A stretch of DNA of 64,000 nt. Source: Chaenocephalus aceratus. Lineage: Eukaryota; Chordata; Actinopteri; Perciformes; Channichthyidae. Below are positions 32,601 through 44,600 of this stretch, in pieces; position 1 is the stretch's first letter, and each line of letters starts with the position of its first letter. The notes under the pieces are model-generated. The model worked only from the letters and a program-made list of their open reading frames with translations. It searched no databases and had not been told where the DNA came from. The position numbers and the translations under genes were made by a program. The stretch is from assembly GCA_023974075.1 (NCBI GenBank), contig CM043797.1, forward strand, positions 14,742,178 to 14,806,177. Reading direction: 5' to 3'.

Positions 32601-35600
32601 AAAATGAAAAGAAAATACGATAAACAGTCCGTTAACTATAATTCCCTTCTGAGAGCAGCTACTGCCTCTCTCAAAGAGGCGGATAATTAAACGGGTCTGT
32701 GAAGGGCACTACCGCCACACGCATGTGCAGTGCCGGTTGGGGCTTTAAGGGCACTACCATCAGCCGCATGCGCAGTGCCGGCCAGAGCTGTAATGGACCA
32801 GCCGCCAATTCTTTCCCCTTTTGAGAGCAGCTACGGCACCTCTCAAAGGACGGATTATTGACGGGTCCGTGAAGCCACCGCCACACACATGCGCAGTGCC
32901 GGCCCGGGCTTTAAGGGCACCACCGGCACGCGCAGGCGCAGTGCCGACTGGAGCCGTGAGGGCACCACCGGCACACACATGCCAGTACCCCGGCTGGAGC
33001 TGAAAAAGGCACCTCCGTCACGCACATGCGCAGTGCCGGTCGGAGCCATAAGAGTGACATCCCAGCTGGCTCTAAGGAGCATACAGCAGGAGATACTCAC
33101 GATGTCTGCCTGGGCTTCACAAAACAGTTATAATTTATCTGTTTTCACAAGCCCAGAGAGAGTCAACCCACATTCTGGAGAGAGGTTCTCTCTCTCCCAG
33201 AAAGAAGGGTTTTATCTATAAAGCCCACCGAGCGGAGTCAGATTACGGAGGAAATGTCCTCGTAAAGCACCCGCTCAACATGGGCCTCATAATAAAACTA
33301 AACCCCGAACGCCACGGCTTACGGAGAGTTTTGGTGATTATGAAATGCGTATGGCACTACACCCGACTTTTCCTGTACGGGACGCGCCTACGGGTGCAGT
33401 CCTTTCACGGAAGGCGGTCACCACGGACGCAGGTCAGACGGGCTGACAGGGGACTTACGAAGGTCGCCCGGTGAGAGGTCTCTAGAACAGAGACTTCCAG
33501 CGGGCACGCGTAAATTACCCGGAGCTTTTAGCGGTGTTCCCCACCCAAAAATGCTTCCTGCCTTCTCTCAGAGGACTTCATGTCCCCGTGAGGATAGACA
33601 ACACGATATCGTGTATGAACCGCCAGGGGAGATTGCGTTGTCTCCAGTCACACACACTGGCACACAAACTGATCCCTTGGAGCGGCAGACGTCTCCTCTC
33701 TCTGAGAACGACACAAGTACCGGGTGTTATGCACCTAGGGACAGAATTACTGTCAAAGGGTGCACCACTCTATGCAGACTGGACTCCTCATCCAAGGATC
33801 GAGAGTCCGTTGTGGGTGCGTTACGGCGGAGCCGCGTTAAGTCTGTTCGCAAGGGGAGAAAATGCTCAATGACAGCTGTTCTCTTTAATGCACGATTTAA
33901 ACGCACCGTTAGGCGGGGACGCACTCGTACACGATTGACCTCCGGGTCCTCTGTACACGTTCCCACCCCTGGTTCTGTTCCCCTTAACTCCGGCCAGAGT
34001 GAAAGAGCAACGCCACACACTTACTCTGATGTTTCCACCCTAGCCCGCAATATACGGGCTGGCGGGGATATATCTGCTGTTGTGCGGGCAGCCGTGGCAG
34101 CCCCCACCACGCAGGGACAGATTGTCTCAGGCGGGGAGGGCGATCCTTCACCCACGCCCAGAGCACGGGGCACTATGGGCCTGACCCGTGAGTGGTACAA
34201 TCTGAATACAGTGGGACTCCCTCAGAAGGTGATAAACACTATTCAGAGTGCGAGAGCTTCCTCCACCAGGTCTCTTTACGACTGTAAGTGGAGGGTGTTT
34301 GAGGAGTGGTGCCTTCAAGAAGGGCACATCTCTTTTCAATGTCCTGTCGGGGTGATTTTATCATTCCTACAGGACTTGATCGATAAACACAGAGCTTTTT
34401 CCACGATCAAGGTGTACCTGGCTGCTATTGCTGCATGCCATGTGGGCTTTGAGGGTAAGACGGCTAGCCAACATCCTTTGGTTTGTCGTTTTATGAAGGG
34501 AACTCGCAGGCTCCTCCCTGTCTCCAGGTCGCTGGTGCCCTTATGGGACCTGGCAGTGGTTTTAAATGGGCTCAAAATGACCCCATTTGAACCCCTGGAA
34601 GGAGCTGACATGAAACATCTGTCACTCAAGACAGTGCTGTTACTGGCCCTGGCATCCGCTAAACGGGTCAGCGATATCCATGCACTGTCTGTACATCCCT
34701 CATGCACTCAGTTCACCCCAGGGCAAACGAGAGTGTTGTTGAAACCCAACCCTGCCTTTACACCAAAGGTGGTTGGTTCGTGTACCCCGATTGACATTGA
34801 GGCATTTCCTCCGCAGCTGGTTTCCTCCGGGGAGCAGCAGCAGGATCTATTGTGTCCAGTCCGGGCTTTGCACACATATATGGACAGATCAAAAGAGCTT
34901 CGTCTTAATGACCAACTCTTCGTGTCCTGGGCTAAACCTCACAAGGGTAAGCCTGTTGCTAAGCAACGACTATCCCACTGGATCGTGGAGGCGATTGCTT
35001 TGGCCTATACGAGTCAGAATCTGCAAGCACCTTCGGGTCTGCGGGCTCACTCGACTCGGGGCCTGGCTACATCCTGGGCTTTGTTCAAGGTGTTTCCATC
35101 CAGGATATCTGTGCAGCGGCAAGCTGGTCTTCGCCGCTCACTTTTGTCCGCTTTTACAGGCTGGACGTCTCCGCTCCAAGCGTGGCCCGAGCAGTGCTGG
35201 GCACCTTGTTGAGTCGGGACTCCACCTGTTAAATTCTGGTTGATCGGTGATCTTCGAGATAAGCTCGTCTGGCAATACGGGAGCTACAATATCCCATAGT
35301 GAGACATCGAACGGAGTGTTATGAATGAGAACTATAGGTTACTTACGTAACCCCAGTGTCAGAGTAACATGAAGAGAGATGTCTCACCAGACGGCCCTCC
35401 TTGCTATGGTGAAGCGAGAAGAGGTGCTTATTTTGAATGACGCATGCGTCGTGGCGCAGGCTACTTATAGGGGGTGATTTCCCCTGACGTTGACGTCAAG
35501 ATCACCAGCCAATCAGGATTGGTGTAATGAGATTGATGCTTCTGTTTGCTCCGCGATGAGGCGCATCCCATAGTGAGACATCTCACTTCATGTTACTCTG

Positions 35601-38600
35601 AGAACTGGGGTTACGTAAGTCACCTATAGATTTCTGTAACTACTTTTTATATTGTATTAATGTGCCATCTTAAGTCCACCTACATTCACTTCTACAGGTT
35701 AGAACTAGTTTTAAACATGTGTGGGAATTAACTAAGTACATTCACCTTTACTTTACTTGAGTATTTCCATTTTATGCTATTTTGTACTTTTACTCCACAA
35801 CAACTCAGAGGTAAATATTTTACTTTTACTCCACTACATTTATTGTGTACCTTTAGTTACTTCTCGGATTTGGATTAATAATGGGAAATATATTCAACAC
35901 TTTAAAAATACTTTAGTTACACCTGGAGTAAATTCACAAGCTACCCTGAACTATACAAAGTAAAAGAAACGGCACCTTTACCAAATTTAATACACACATT
36001 AATGCATCAATAATTATAATCAAAAGATAAAATATAAACTATTCTGAAATGGAACAATCTGCATAATGAGTATTTTTACTTTGGGTACCTTAAGTATATT
36101 TTGTTAATACTTTTGTATTTTTACTTGAGTTACATTTTGATTGCAGGACTTTTTACTTATAACAGAGTATTCCTACACTCTGGTACTTCTACTTTACTCA
36201 AGTACAAAATCTGAGTTCTTCTTCCACCTCTGGTTTTAAATATGCACTGGCATGCTTATCTGACCTGGACATGGCAAGGTTCTTGTCAATTCTCTCCTTC
36301 AGGTCCTCGTTCTGCTGCTGTAACACTTGCACTCTCTCCTCCAGGTACACATTCTTTTCAGCCTGCTCGAAAACACAGGAGAAAGATGCAGCACATTAAA
36401 TTCTTTAAATGAGGTATGACATTATATTTCAGGTGTAACATGATGAAATGACAATTCGAGACAGAGACATTTATATTTGGGTTTATAGTAGACTAACAGC
36501 CTATAGCAAAACATTATATTATATTATTATATTATATATATTATAATATCATTATATTGTATAGTAGGCCATACAATGTCATAGTGTAGTATGTCATAAA
36601 GAAAGTTACAAGTATATTATGTGATTCAATGTATTATAAAATGTTGTCATACAAAGTCATTGTATAGTATACCATTCAATGTCTTTAAATATGGTACACT
36701 ATATGGTATATAGTATAGTATGTCATACATACAAAAAAGTCATAGCAGAGTATATCATGAAGATGTTTTTCCGTCATTTGATATCTTTATCTTAAACAAC
36801 ATTTGATGTGTTATTCATAACTGCAGCTAAATCAAACAAAAGCTAGACATCACATTTGAAGCCTACTATTTTCTCCAGTTCTGAGATCTTTTGTTCCTGT
36901 TGATGGATTTGTTGATTCTTCATCTCCAGCACTTCTTTCAGACTCTTCAGGTCCTCATCAATGTGTTTATACGGGGCCAACGCATCCTGACAACAGCAGA
37001 CAACATGAGTCAAAACCAATACCAGTCTTAAAAACCACTTTACAACACCAGCAGCTCTTATTCAGCAAATGTGCTCAAAGCAGTCAGCACATGGCCCTGT
37101 ACTGTTTAATGCAGCGGTTACCAATATCTGCTCATCGGTGCTCTTGCGTAGAGCTTCTTCAAAGCGCTTAGCTCGATCTCTCAGGCTGCGATTCTGAAAC
37201 GTCAGCGTGTCCACCTGATCCTGGTGACCAGACACAAATTAAAAGGTTAGTTACTATAAATAATGTATTTTCCCAAACGTTTTTTTTAGGGAGGCCTGTT
37301 TACCTGCAGTGACAGTCTGATCTTGTGAAAGTCTTCTTCTAAAGATTTGGTCTGCTGTTCATGGGCCATCTTCAGATCTGATTTAAGTAAAAAATATGAT
37401 ATTATTTCTTTCAGCAGTGTGATTCAGTAGAGGAGATCAACAGGGTTAAAAACGTGGCGCTTACTCTTCACAGTCCTGGCATGCTCCTCCTGCAGAGTGG
37501 CAAGAGTGTCGTCGTGAGCCGTCTCCATCTCCATCAAGGAAGTCTCGTGATCTTCACTCATCTCCTCAATCTAGAGTAGGCACATGAGGAATTATCTTAT
37601 TTTGGAGATTAGGTTTTCACATCACATTTAGACACAAGTGTCCATCTGATATCCAGTCTTTATCTAAGCACACACACCTGCTCTCGCTGTTTTTTTCCGC
37701 AGCTCCTGGAGCTCGGCCCTCTGATTGGCCTGCAGGCTCTGGGCCTCGGCCTGGTGCTGTGCCTTCAGCCGCTCCTCCAGCACTCCCAGCTCCTTCTGCT
37801 GCTGAGCCCGCAATCCCTGCAGCTCAGATTTGAAGCGGCGCTCCAGTTTCTCCTTCTCCTGCTGCAGTTGCTCCCAGTGTGCAACACTGAAAGCTGGAAA
37901 ACAACATAGAGCTTCAGTTCGTTTCACCAGATCCAAGTTCAGATCACAAGTGACAAGAATATAAAATAGGTTAGAGTTTTGTGCTATTCCTCCAAATGTG
38001 TTCTCTGTTTGCCCATATTTGAAAAATGTTGGTAAAATAATTCAATTGAAATCCTGTAGCATTCAGAGTTTGTTTAACGTTTGATATGAAGCAATGATAA
38101 CAGGGCTATATTTCACAGTGTCTGTTTTATGGAGTTATGGTTAGCCTGCCATGAGCAGAGCTAATTCCTCCCTTCCCTGTGTTAGTATACTGTATAACAC
38201 ACCATGCAGAGAGCAGTGAGTGAGTCATTGCTGTATCCCACTTACCCACTTCATCCCGGATTCTGGCGAGCTCCAGGGACAGTTCCCTCTCCTTCACAAC
38301 GGCACTCTCACTCTGAAAACACATAAAGTATTGAACATCTCAGAACTGTATGAATAAATGTACGAACACCTACAGTTACAATGTAAGCCTGACAGCTTAA
38401 AATGTATGTAACATAATTAACAAGAATGTTTTGGTTGATTATAATTAGTTAACAGGTTTGTGGTACTAGTTACAGGGATGCAAACTCTACAGGTATGAAA
38501 AAGGTGACAAGGACCCGAGCCCCCGACCCCACGGAATATCGGCTTTAAAATGAGGAATAACAGAGGATTTTAGCAGTCAGAACAACTAAAGCAGCAGTGT

Positions 38601-41600
38601 TAATAATAACAGAAACGCCAAAGAGTCACATCTAATAGAAATATATAAAGGCATTTATTTGAATTGTGTAGCAGTCAGTTTATAATTTTGGCTGTTGAGC
38701 ATTTTGAACAATTATTTTCATGCTTCTGTGCAAGGGTTAGTCTTTCTATCTGTATAGCCTCCACTACATGTATTTAATACCTTTAGTTACTTTACAGATG
38801 TGGATGAATGATGATAAATCTAATCAAGTGTTAAATCAGACTTTAGTTCCACCTGGAGTAAATCCACAAGCTATCCTGCAGTATACAAAGTCATTCAAAT
38901 TAGCTGCACCTTTACCAGCTTTGAGAACACTTTGATGATCAATCATTATAACATATCATATATATTATTCTTAAATGGACCAATCTGCACAATGACTACT
39001 TTTACTGTCGCTACTTTCACTATATTTTGATGATAATACTTTTCTACTTTCACTTGAGGAACATTTTGAATGCAGGACTTTTACTGTAACAGAGTATTCC
39101 TACACTCTGGTACTTCTAGTACAAGACCTGTGTACTTCTACTTTTACTCAAGTAGGCTACAAGATCTGAGTACTTCTACTTTTACTGTCACTACTTTAAC
39201 TATATTTTGATGATAATACTTTTGAGGAACATTTTGATTGCAGGATTGTTCCTACACAGGGTCGGCTCTAGAACAAATCGAATGGGGGGGGCAATCATTA
39301 ACCAAGGGGCACACACTGCCGTCAACAACCAACAGACAAACACCAACGCAACTTCAATTTAAAAAAACATGCTGTAAAGTCTATTGTCTTTCGCACACAT
39401 TGCAGGAGTGTAGTGCTATTTTATAGCGCACCTATGACCTGTGCATGCATGCACGGTTGTGGCACAACCACCAACACAGAAACATATGGACATAGGCCAC
39501 CATATAAAAAGTGTGCAAATGTATTTAGTATCCTATCCATGTGAACATGTTTTAGGTCGGGGGTGGACCTAACCTCCTCTAGGAGGGTCTGGGGGCATGC
39601 TCCCCGGGAAGATTATTTTTAAAATATTGAAGTTAAATGCATCAATCTGGTGCACTTTGAGAGCTAAATGAAGAGATCTATGGATAGCCTACATCTCTGA
39701 GCATCCATATGAAACAGAACTGTACACAGATTTACTTTTTCTTTATGGATATTTTACTAATCACTCCCCTTTTAAACTGTATTCTTGTGTTACTGTCCTA
39801 TAGTATTTCATACCCGTTTTTCATTTATTCTCTTATTTTTTAATAACTATAATGATCATATAAAGGTGTTCCTCGCAAATACTTGTTTACATAGGCAAGG
39901 CAAGGCAAGGCAAGTTTATTTATATAGCACTTTTCAACACAAGGCAATTCAAAGTGCTTTACAAAAAATGAAAGACATTAAGAAAATGGCATTTAAAATC
40001 AGTCATTAAAAAGAAAAGCTAATAACATAAACATTAAAAGAAAAAATACATGGATAAAAGTTACAGTACAGTGCAGTCTAAGATATGAATAGTTCAATTA
40101 AAAGCAGCGACAAAAAGAAAAGTCTTCAGCCTGGATTTAAAAGTAGTCAGAGTTGCAGCGGACCTGCAGGTTTCTGGGAGTTTGTTCCAGATATTTGGAG
40201 CATAATAACTGAATGCTGCTTTACCATGTTTAGTTCTGACTCTGGGGACAGAAAGCTGACCAGTCCCTGAAGACCTGAGAGATCTGGATGGTTCATAATT
40301 TAGCAGGAGGTCAGACATGTATTTTGGGCCTAAACCATTCAGTTTTTTATAAACCAGCAGCAGTATTTTGAAATCTATTCTTTGACACACAGGAAGCCAG
40401 TTGTAAAGACTTCAGAACAGGAGTGATGTGATCCACTTTCGTGTTAGTGAGGACTCGAGCAGCGGCGTTCTGAATCAGCTGCAGCTTCCTAATAGATTTT
40501 TTTAGTGAGACCTGTGAAGACACCATTGCAGTAGTCGAGTCTACTGAAGATAAAAGCATGGACAAGTTTTTCCAAATCCTGCTGTGATATTAGTCTTTTA
40601 ATCCTAGATATATTCTTTAGGTGATAGTAGGCTGATTTAGTAACTGTTTTAATGTGACTGTTGAAACTCAGGTCAGAGTCCATGACTACACCTAGATTTC
40701 TGGCTTTATCTGTTGTTTTGAACATTGCAGACTGAAGCTCAGCGCTAACTTTTATACGTTCTGACTTGGCTCCAAAAACCATTACCTCAGTTTTATCTTT
40801 GTTTAATTGGAGAAAGTTCTGACACATCCAGTCATTGATTTGTTCAATGCACTTACTCAGTGTTTGAATTGGAGCATAGTCTCCTGGTGAAATTGTTACG
40901 TACATTTGTGTGTCATCTGCATAGCTATGGTAACTTATTTTGTTGTTTTTCATTATCTGAGCCAGTGGTAGCATGTAGATGTTAAAGAGAAGAGGCCCCA
41001 AGATTGAGCCTTGAGGAACCCCACATGTCATATTTGTCAACTCAGATGTGTATTTACCTATAGAAACAAAGTTGTTTCTGTCCTTTAGGTAGGATTCAAA
41101 CCAATTTAGAACTGTTTCCGAAAGTCCCACCCAGTTTTCCAGTCGGTCTAGTAATATGCTGTGGTCAACAGTGTCAAACGCAGCACTGAGATCTAATAAT
41201 ACTAACACTGAAGTTCTGCCACTGTCTGTGTTTAAGTGGATGTCATTAAAGACCTTTACAAGAGCAGTCTCAGTGCTGTGGTTTGGACGAAAGCCTGACT
41301 GGAACACATCGAAACAGTTATTTAAATGCAATAAATTACTCAACTGTTGAAAAACAACTTTTTCAATGATTTTACCTAGAAATGGCAGGTTTGATATGGG
41401 CCTGCAATTGTTCATTACTGAAGCATCTAGATTATTCTTTTTTAAGAGCGGTTTAATGACTGCAGTTTTCAGGCCCTGTGGAAAAATACCTGAGTGAAGA
41501 GATTTGTTTACTATATGAAGTAGATCTGAGGCCATGCAAGGCAAAATATCTTTGAAAAATCCTGTTGGAATAATATCAAGGCAGCAGGAGGAGGATTTCT

Positions 41601-44600
41601 GAAGTTGTATAATGTCCTCTAGGTTTTTATCATTAATCTGATGGAATTGTGTCATGGTGTTTGAATTGATGTTAAGTGGACACAGAGACAACACATTTGC
41701 TGTTCCTGATGCAGAGGCACTGACTGCTTGTCTGATTTTCTGAATTTTGTCAGTGAAAAAGGAGGCAAAATCATTGCACGCCCTGGTGGATAGAAATGCA
41801 GAGGCTACTGACACTGGGGGGTTAGTTAGTCTGTCGACGGTAGCAAACAAGGCACGTGCGTTATTTTTGGTAATGATGTCAGAGAAGAACGATTGTCGTG
41901 CGTTTTTCAATTCCAAATTATAAAGGCCAAGTCTCTCTTTATAGATATCAAAGTGAACCTGAAGATTTGTTTTTCGCCACCTGCGTTCAGCTTTTCGACA
42001 TTCTCTTTTTTCTGTTTTCACGGTCATGGCCTTTCTCCATGGAGATATTTTCTTGCCAGACACTTCCTTTACCTTAGTTGGAGCAATGGCAATTTTTGAA
42101 TTAAAATGATCTACTAGCTCATTTACTGAGATGTTAGCAGGGGCAAGTGTGGAAGAAAAATTCTGAGATAATTAAGTCCAGAGTGTGCCCCTTATTGTGC
42201 GTGGGCTCCGTCACATGTTGAGTCAGTTCATAGCTATCAAGAACACAAAACAGTTCTTTAGCCCCTCTGTCCTGGGGGTTGTCAACATGGATGTTAAAAT
42301 CACCAACAATGACTAGACGGTCAAAGTCAATACACACTATAGACAGCAGTTCAGTAAAGTCATCAAAAAAGCTTGCACAGTATTTGGGTGGTCTATAGAT
42401 ATTTAGGAACAGAGCTCGAGAGGAGCCTTTCAGCTGAAGGGCCACATATTCAAAATAATCAAAGTATATACAATGTCTTCCTGCATTGAAGGGAATCATT
42501 GAACAGAATAGCAACTCCACCCCCTTTCTTATGCATTCTTTCCTGACTCATAAAACTAAAGTTGGGAGGGGTTGATTCGATAAGAACAGCTACACTGTTA
42601 TTTTGTTCAATCCAAGTTTCTGTTAAAAACATAAAATCGAGATTGTGCTCAGTGATAAAATCATTGATTAAAAATGTTTTTCCTGCCAAAGACCTGACAT
42701 TTAATAAAGCTAGTTTAAGTTTGTTAAACACACTATCAGTCATGTTTTTTGTAACAAGCTGTGGCTGACATGGAATCACTGCTAAATTAGATAAACTCAC
42801 ACAAACGTTTGAGCGCTTCCTGTTTCTAAGATGATTCACCGCTCTTAATCTATTACCTATCAACACAGATATCGGCAAAGCTACTGGCAAGCAGGGCCCC
42901 GGCATATCCTGGAAAGAGTTGAGAGTGCCATACGCCCTTGAGCCTGGACCCAGCACATATCAGTAAGAGTTTGTTTTGTTTTGTACACACACATCCTTAT
43001 CAGGCTTCGGAGACTGCAGATGCTTTCTTGAAGGGAGGGGAGGTGGTTGACGTAGGCACGGTGATGAGGACGGGGGAGACATAAATGGTGACCAAACCGT
43101 TTGAGACCCACTGAGATAACTTACACTAAAGTGAACTATCTAAACACTGAGAGAGTCCTTACCCCACTGAGCTGAGGTTATACGATCCTCTCAGTCTGAC
43201 AGGAGAGGACTCTCCTCCATATCCGTTAGCATAGCTAGCTAACCAGTTGCTAACAACATTCCACGTTACCGCTCGCGCACTCACAAAATGCGCTCGTGCC
43301 ACACACACACAGAGCCGAGCTTGAATGAAACACAGAGACCCAGAAGTAGGCTACTTGTACTGTACTGTATATCATATTATTTTCGATGGCTTTACTGTAT
43401 AATCAGTGTAACAGATGAACAGATCGCCACTGGGCTTTCATCTAAACACACAGCCACGTAATGATAACAAAACAAAAGTCGGGGGTCATTGGTCAAGCAA
43501 CACACTAATCAGAGAGCAGCAGTGAGCCCACCCAGGGTCGGCGTCATGGGGGTAATGTAGTGTCTTCGGCCATCCTAAACTGAACAAATATTTGTTTCTC
43601 CGAATTGAAGGGGAAAATTACAAAAGCATTGTACACAACTTAAACCAATCAATGTTGTGTAATCAACAAGGATAATCTGGTGTTTTTGAGTTGATGAGTA
43701 GTGCAGATAGCACTGTAAAATCAATCAATCGACAGTAAGGAGAATACTTACTTCCGGGGTAAAATCCTCCGTTATCCAATGGGAATGGATGCTTACATTG
43801 CTCTCCGTAATACAATAAAGGGGACATGATCAAATCGGAATATAATGTTCTTTTAAAAACGTTAACTAAAAGGGAACAATCTATTTGGAACAGCTGAAGC
43901 TCTGGCCTTCCTTAAAAACTAACTAATTTAATAAAAATCACAGTTGTATTACACACAATGCACTGTTTTTTGAGAACAAAAATTCGTAACTAATGCACCA
44001 TAATACATTCTGACGAAAAATAAAAATGATTATGAATACAAATAAAATAAAAGAAGCCTCCCGTGAGTTACTACAAGCTATAAAGTAGATTTTAAAAACG
44101 TTTTATAGAATAAAAGCTCACTGCAGGACGTTGTAGAAATGCGTGTGTGCACCATGACAAAAGAGCCTCATTCACTTTACATTGGGGTTGTTTGGGTGGT
44201 GCAGACACGTAAATGTAACAAAGTTCGTGAGTCCACCATGCAATGCGGTGTTAAGGAGTCGTGGTGGAGTCACGCATTCTGGTGAGATCAGGTTGCACTT
44301 TTCTGGCCGTCTCCGTAACAGACGCCTACTTCAGCCCGAGGTGGCGCTGGTTCTATGTCACCCACGCGGAAATCCTCGCCTGGGAGACAGCGACGGACGC
44401 GCACAGAATGAGCGCCGTGCTGGCCGCCTTGCTGATTTCCTCTGCCTCGGTGGTGGACCGCTCTACCAGTGTTCTCACCGAGTTGGAGAGCCGCGCGATG
44501 TTATTCGCCACCGCGCTGTGGTGACGGAGAGGGGGAAAGCATGTTCGGCCGCCAAGCTGGCACCCTGCTCCGACTCTGTCTCCCCCGTCCGGGGGAGAGG

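Larger units (their letters stand above)
30172..35628 (+). mobile_element. DIRS-type retrotransposon, copy 2 (RT deleted), in last mtus2 intron
   Basis: Same family as the element at 14547-24141 but on the opposite strand. Left end gttctcattcataacac at 30172; right end ..gtcacctata at 35628. Gene order is gag-like ORF, RNase H remnant, tyrosine recombinase. The RT palm is missing: gag-side sequence around 33220 jumps to RNase H-side sequence by 33280. The internal complementary region lies at about 35290-35388 and the right terminal unit at 35333-35628. No target duplication is seen. Confidence 0.88.
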
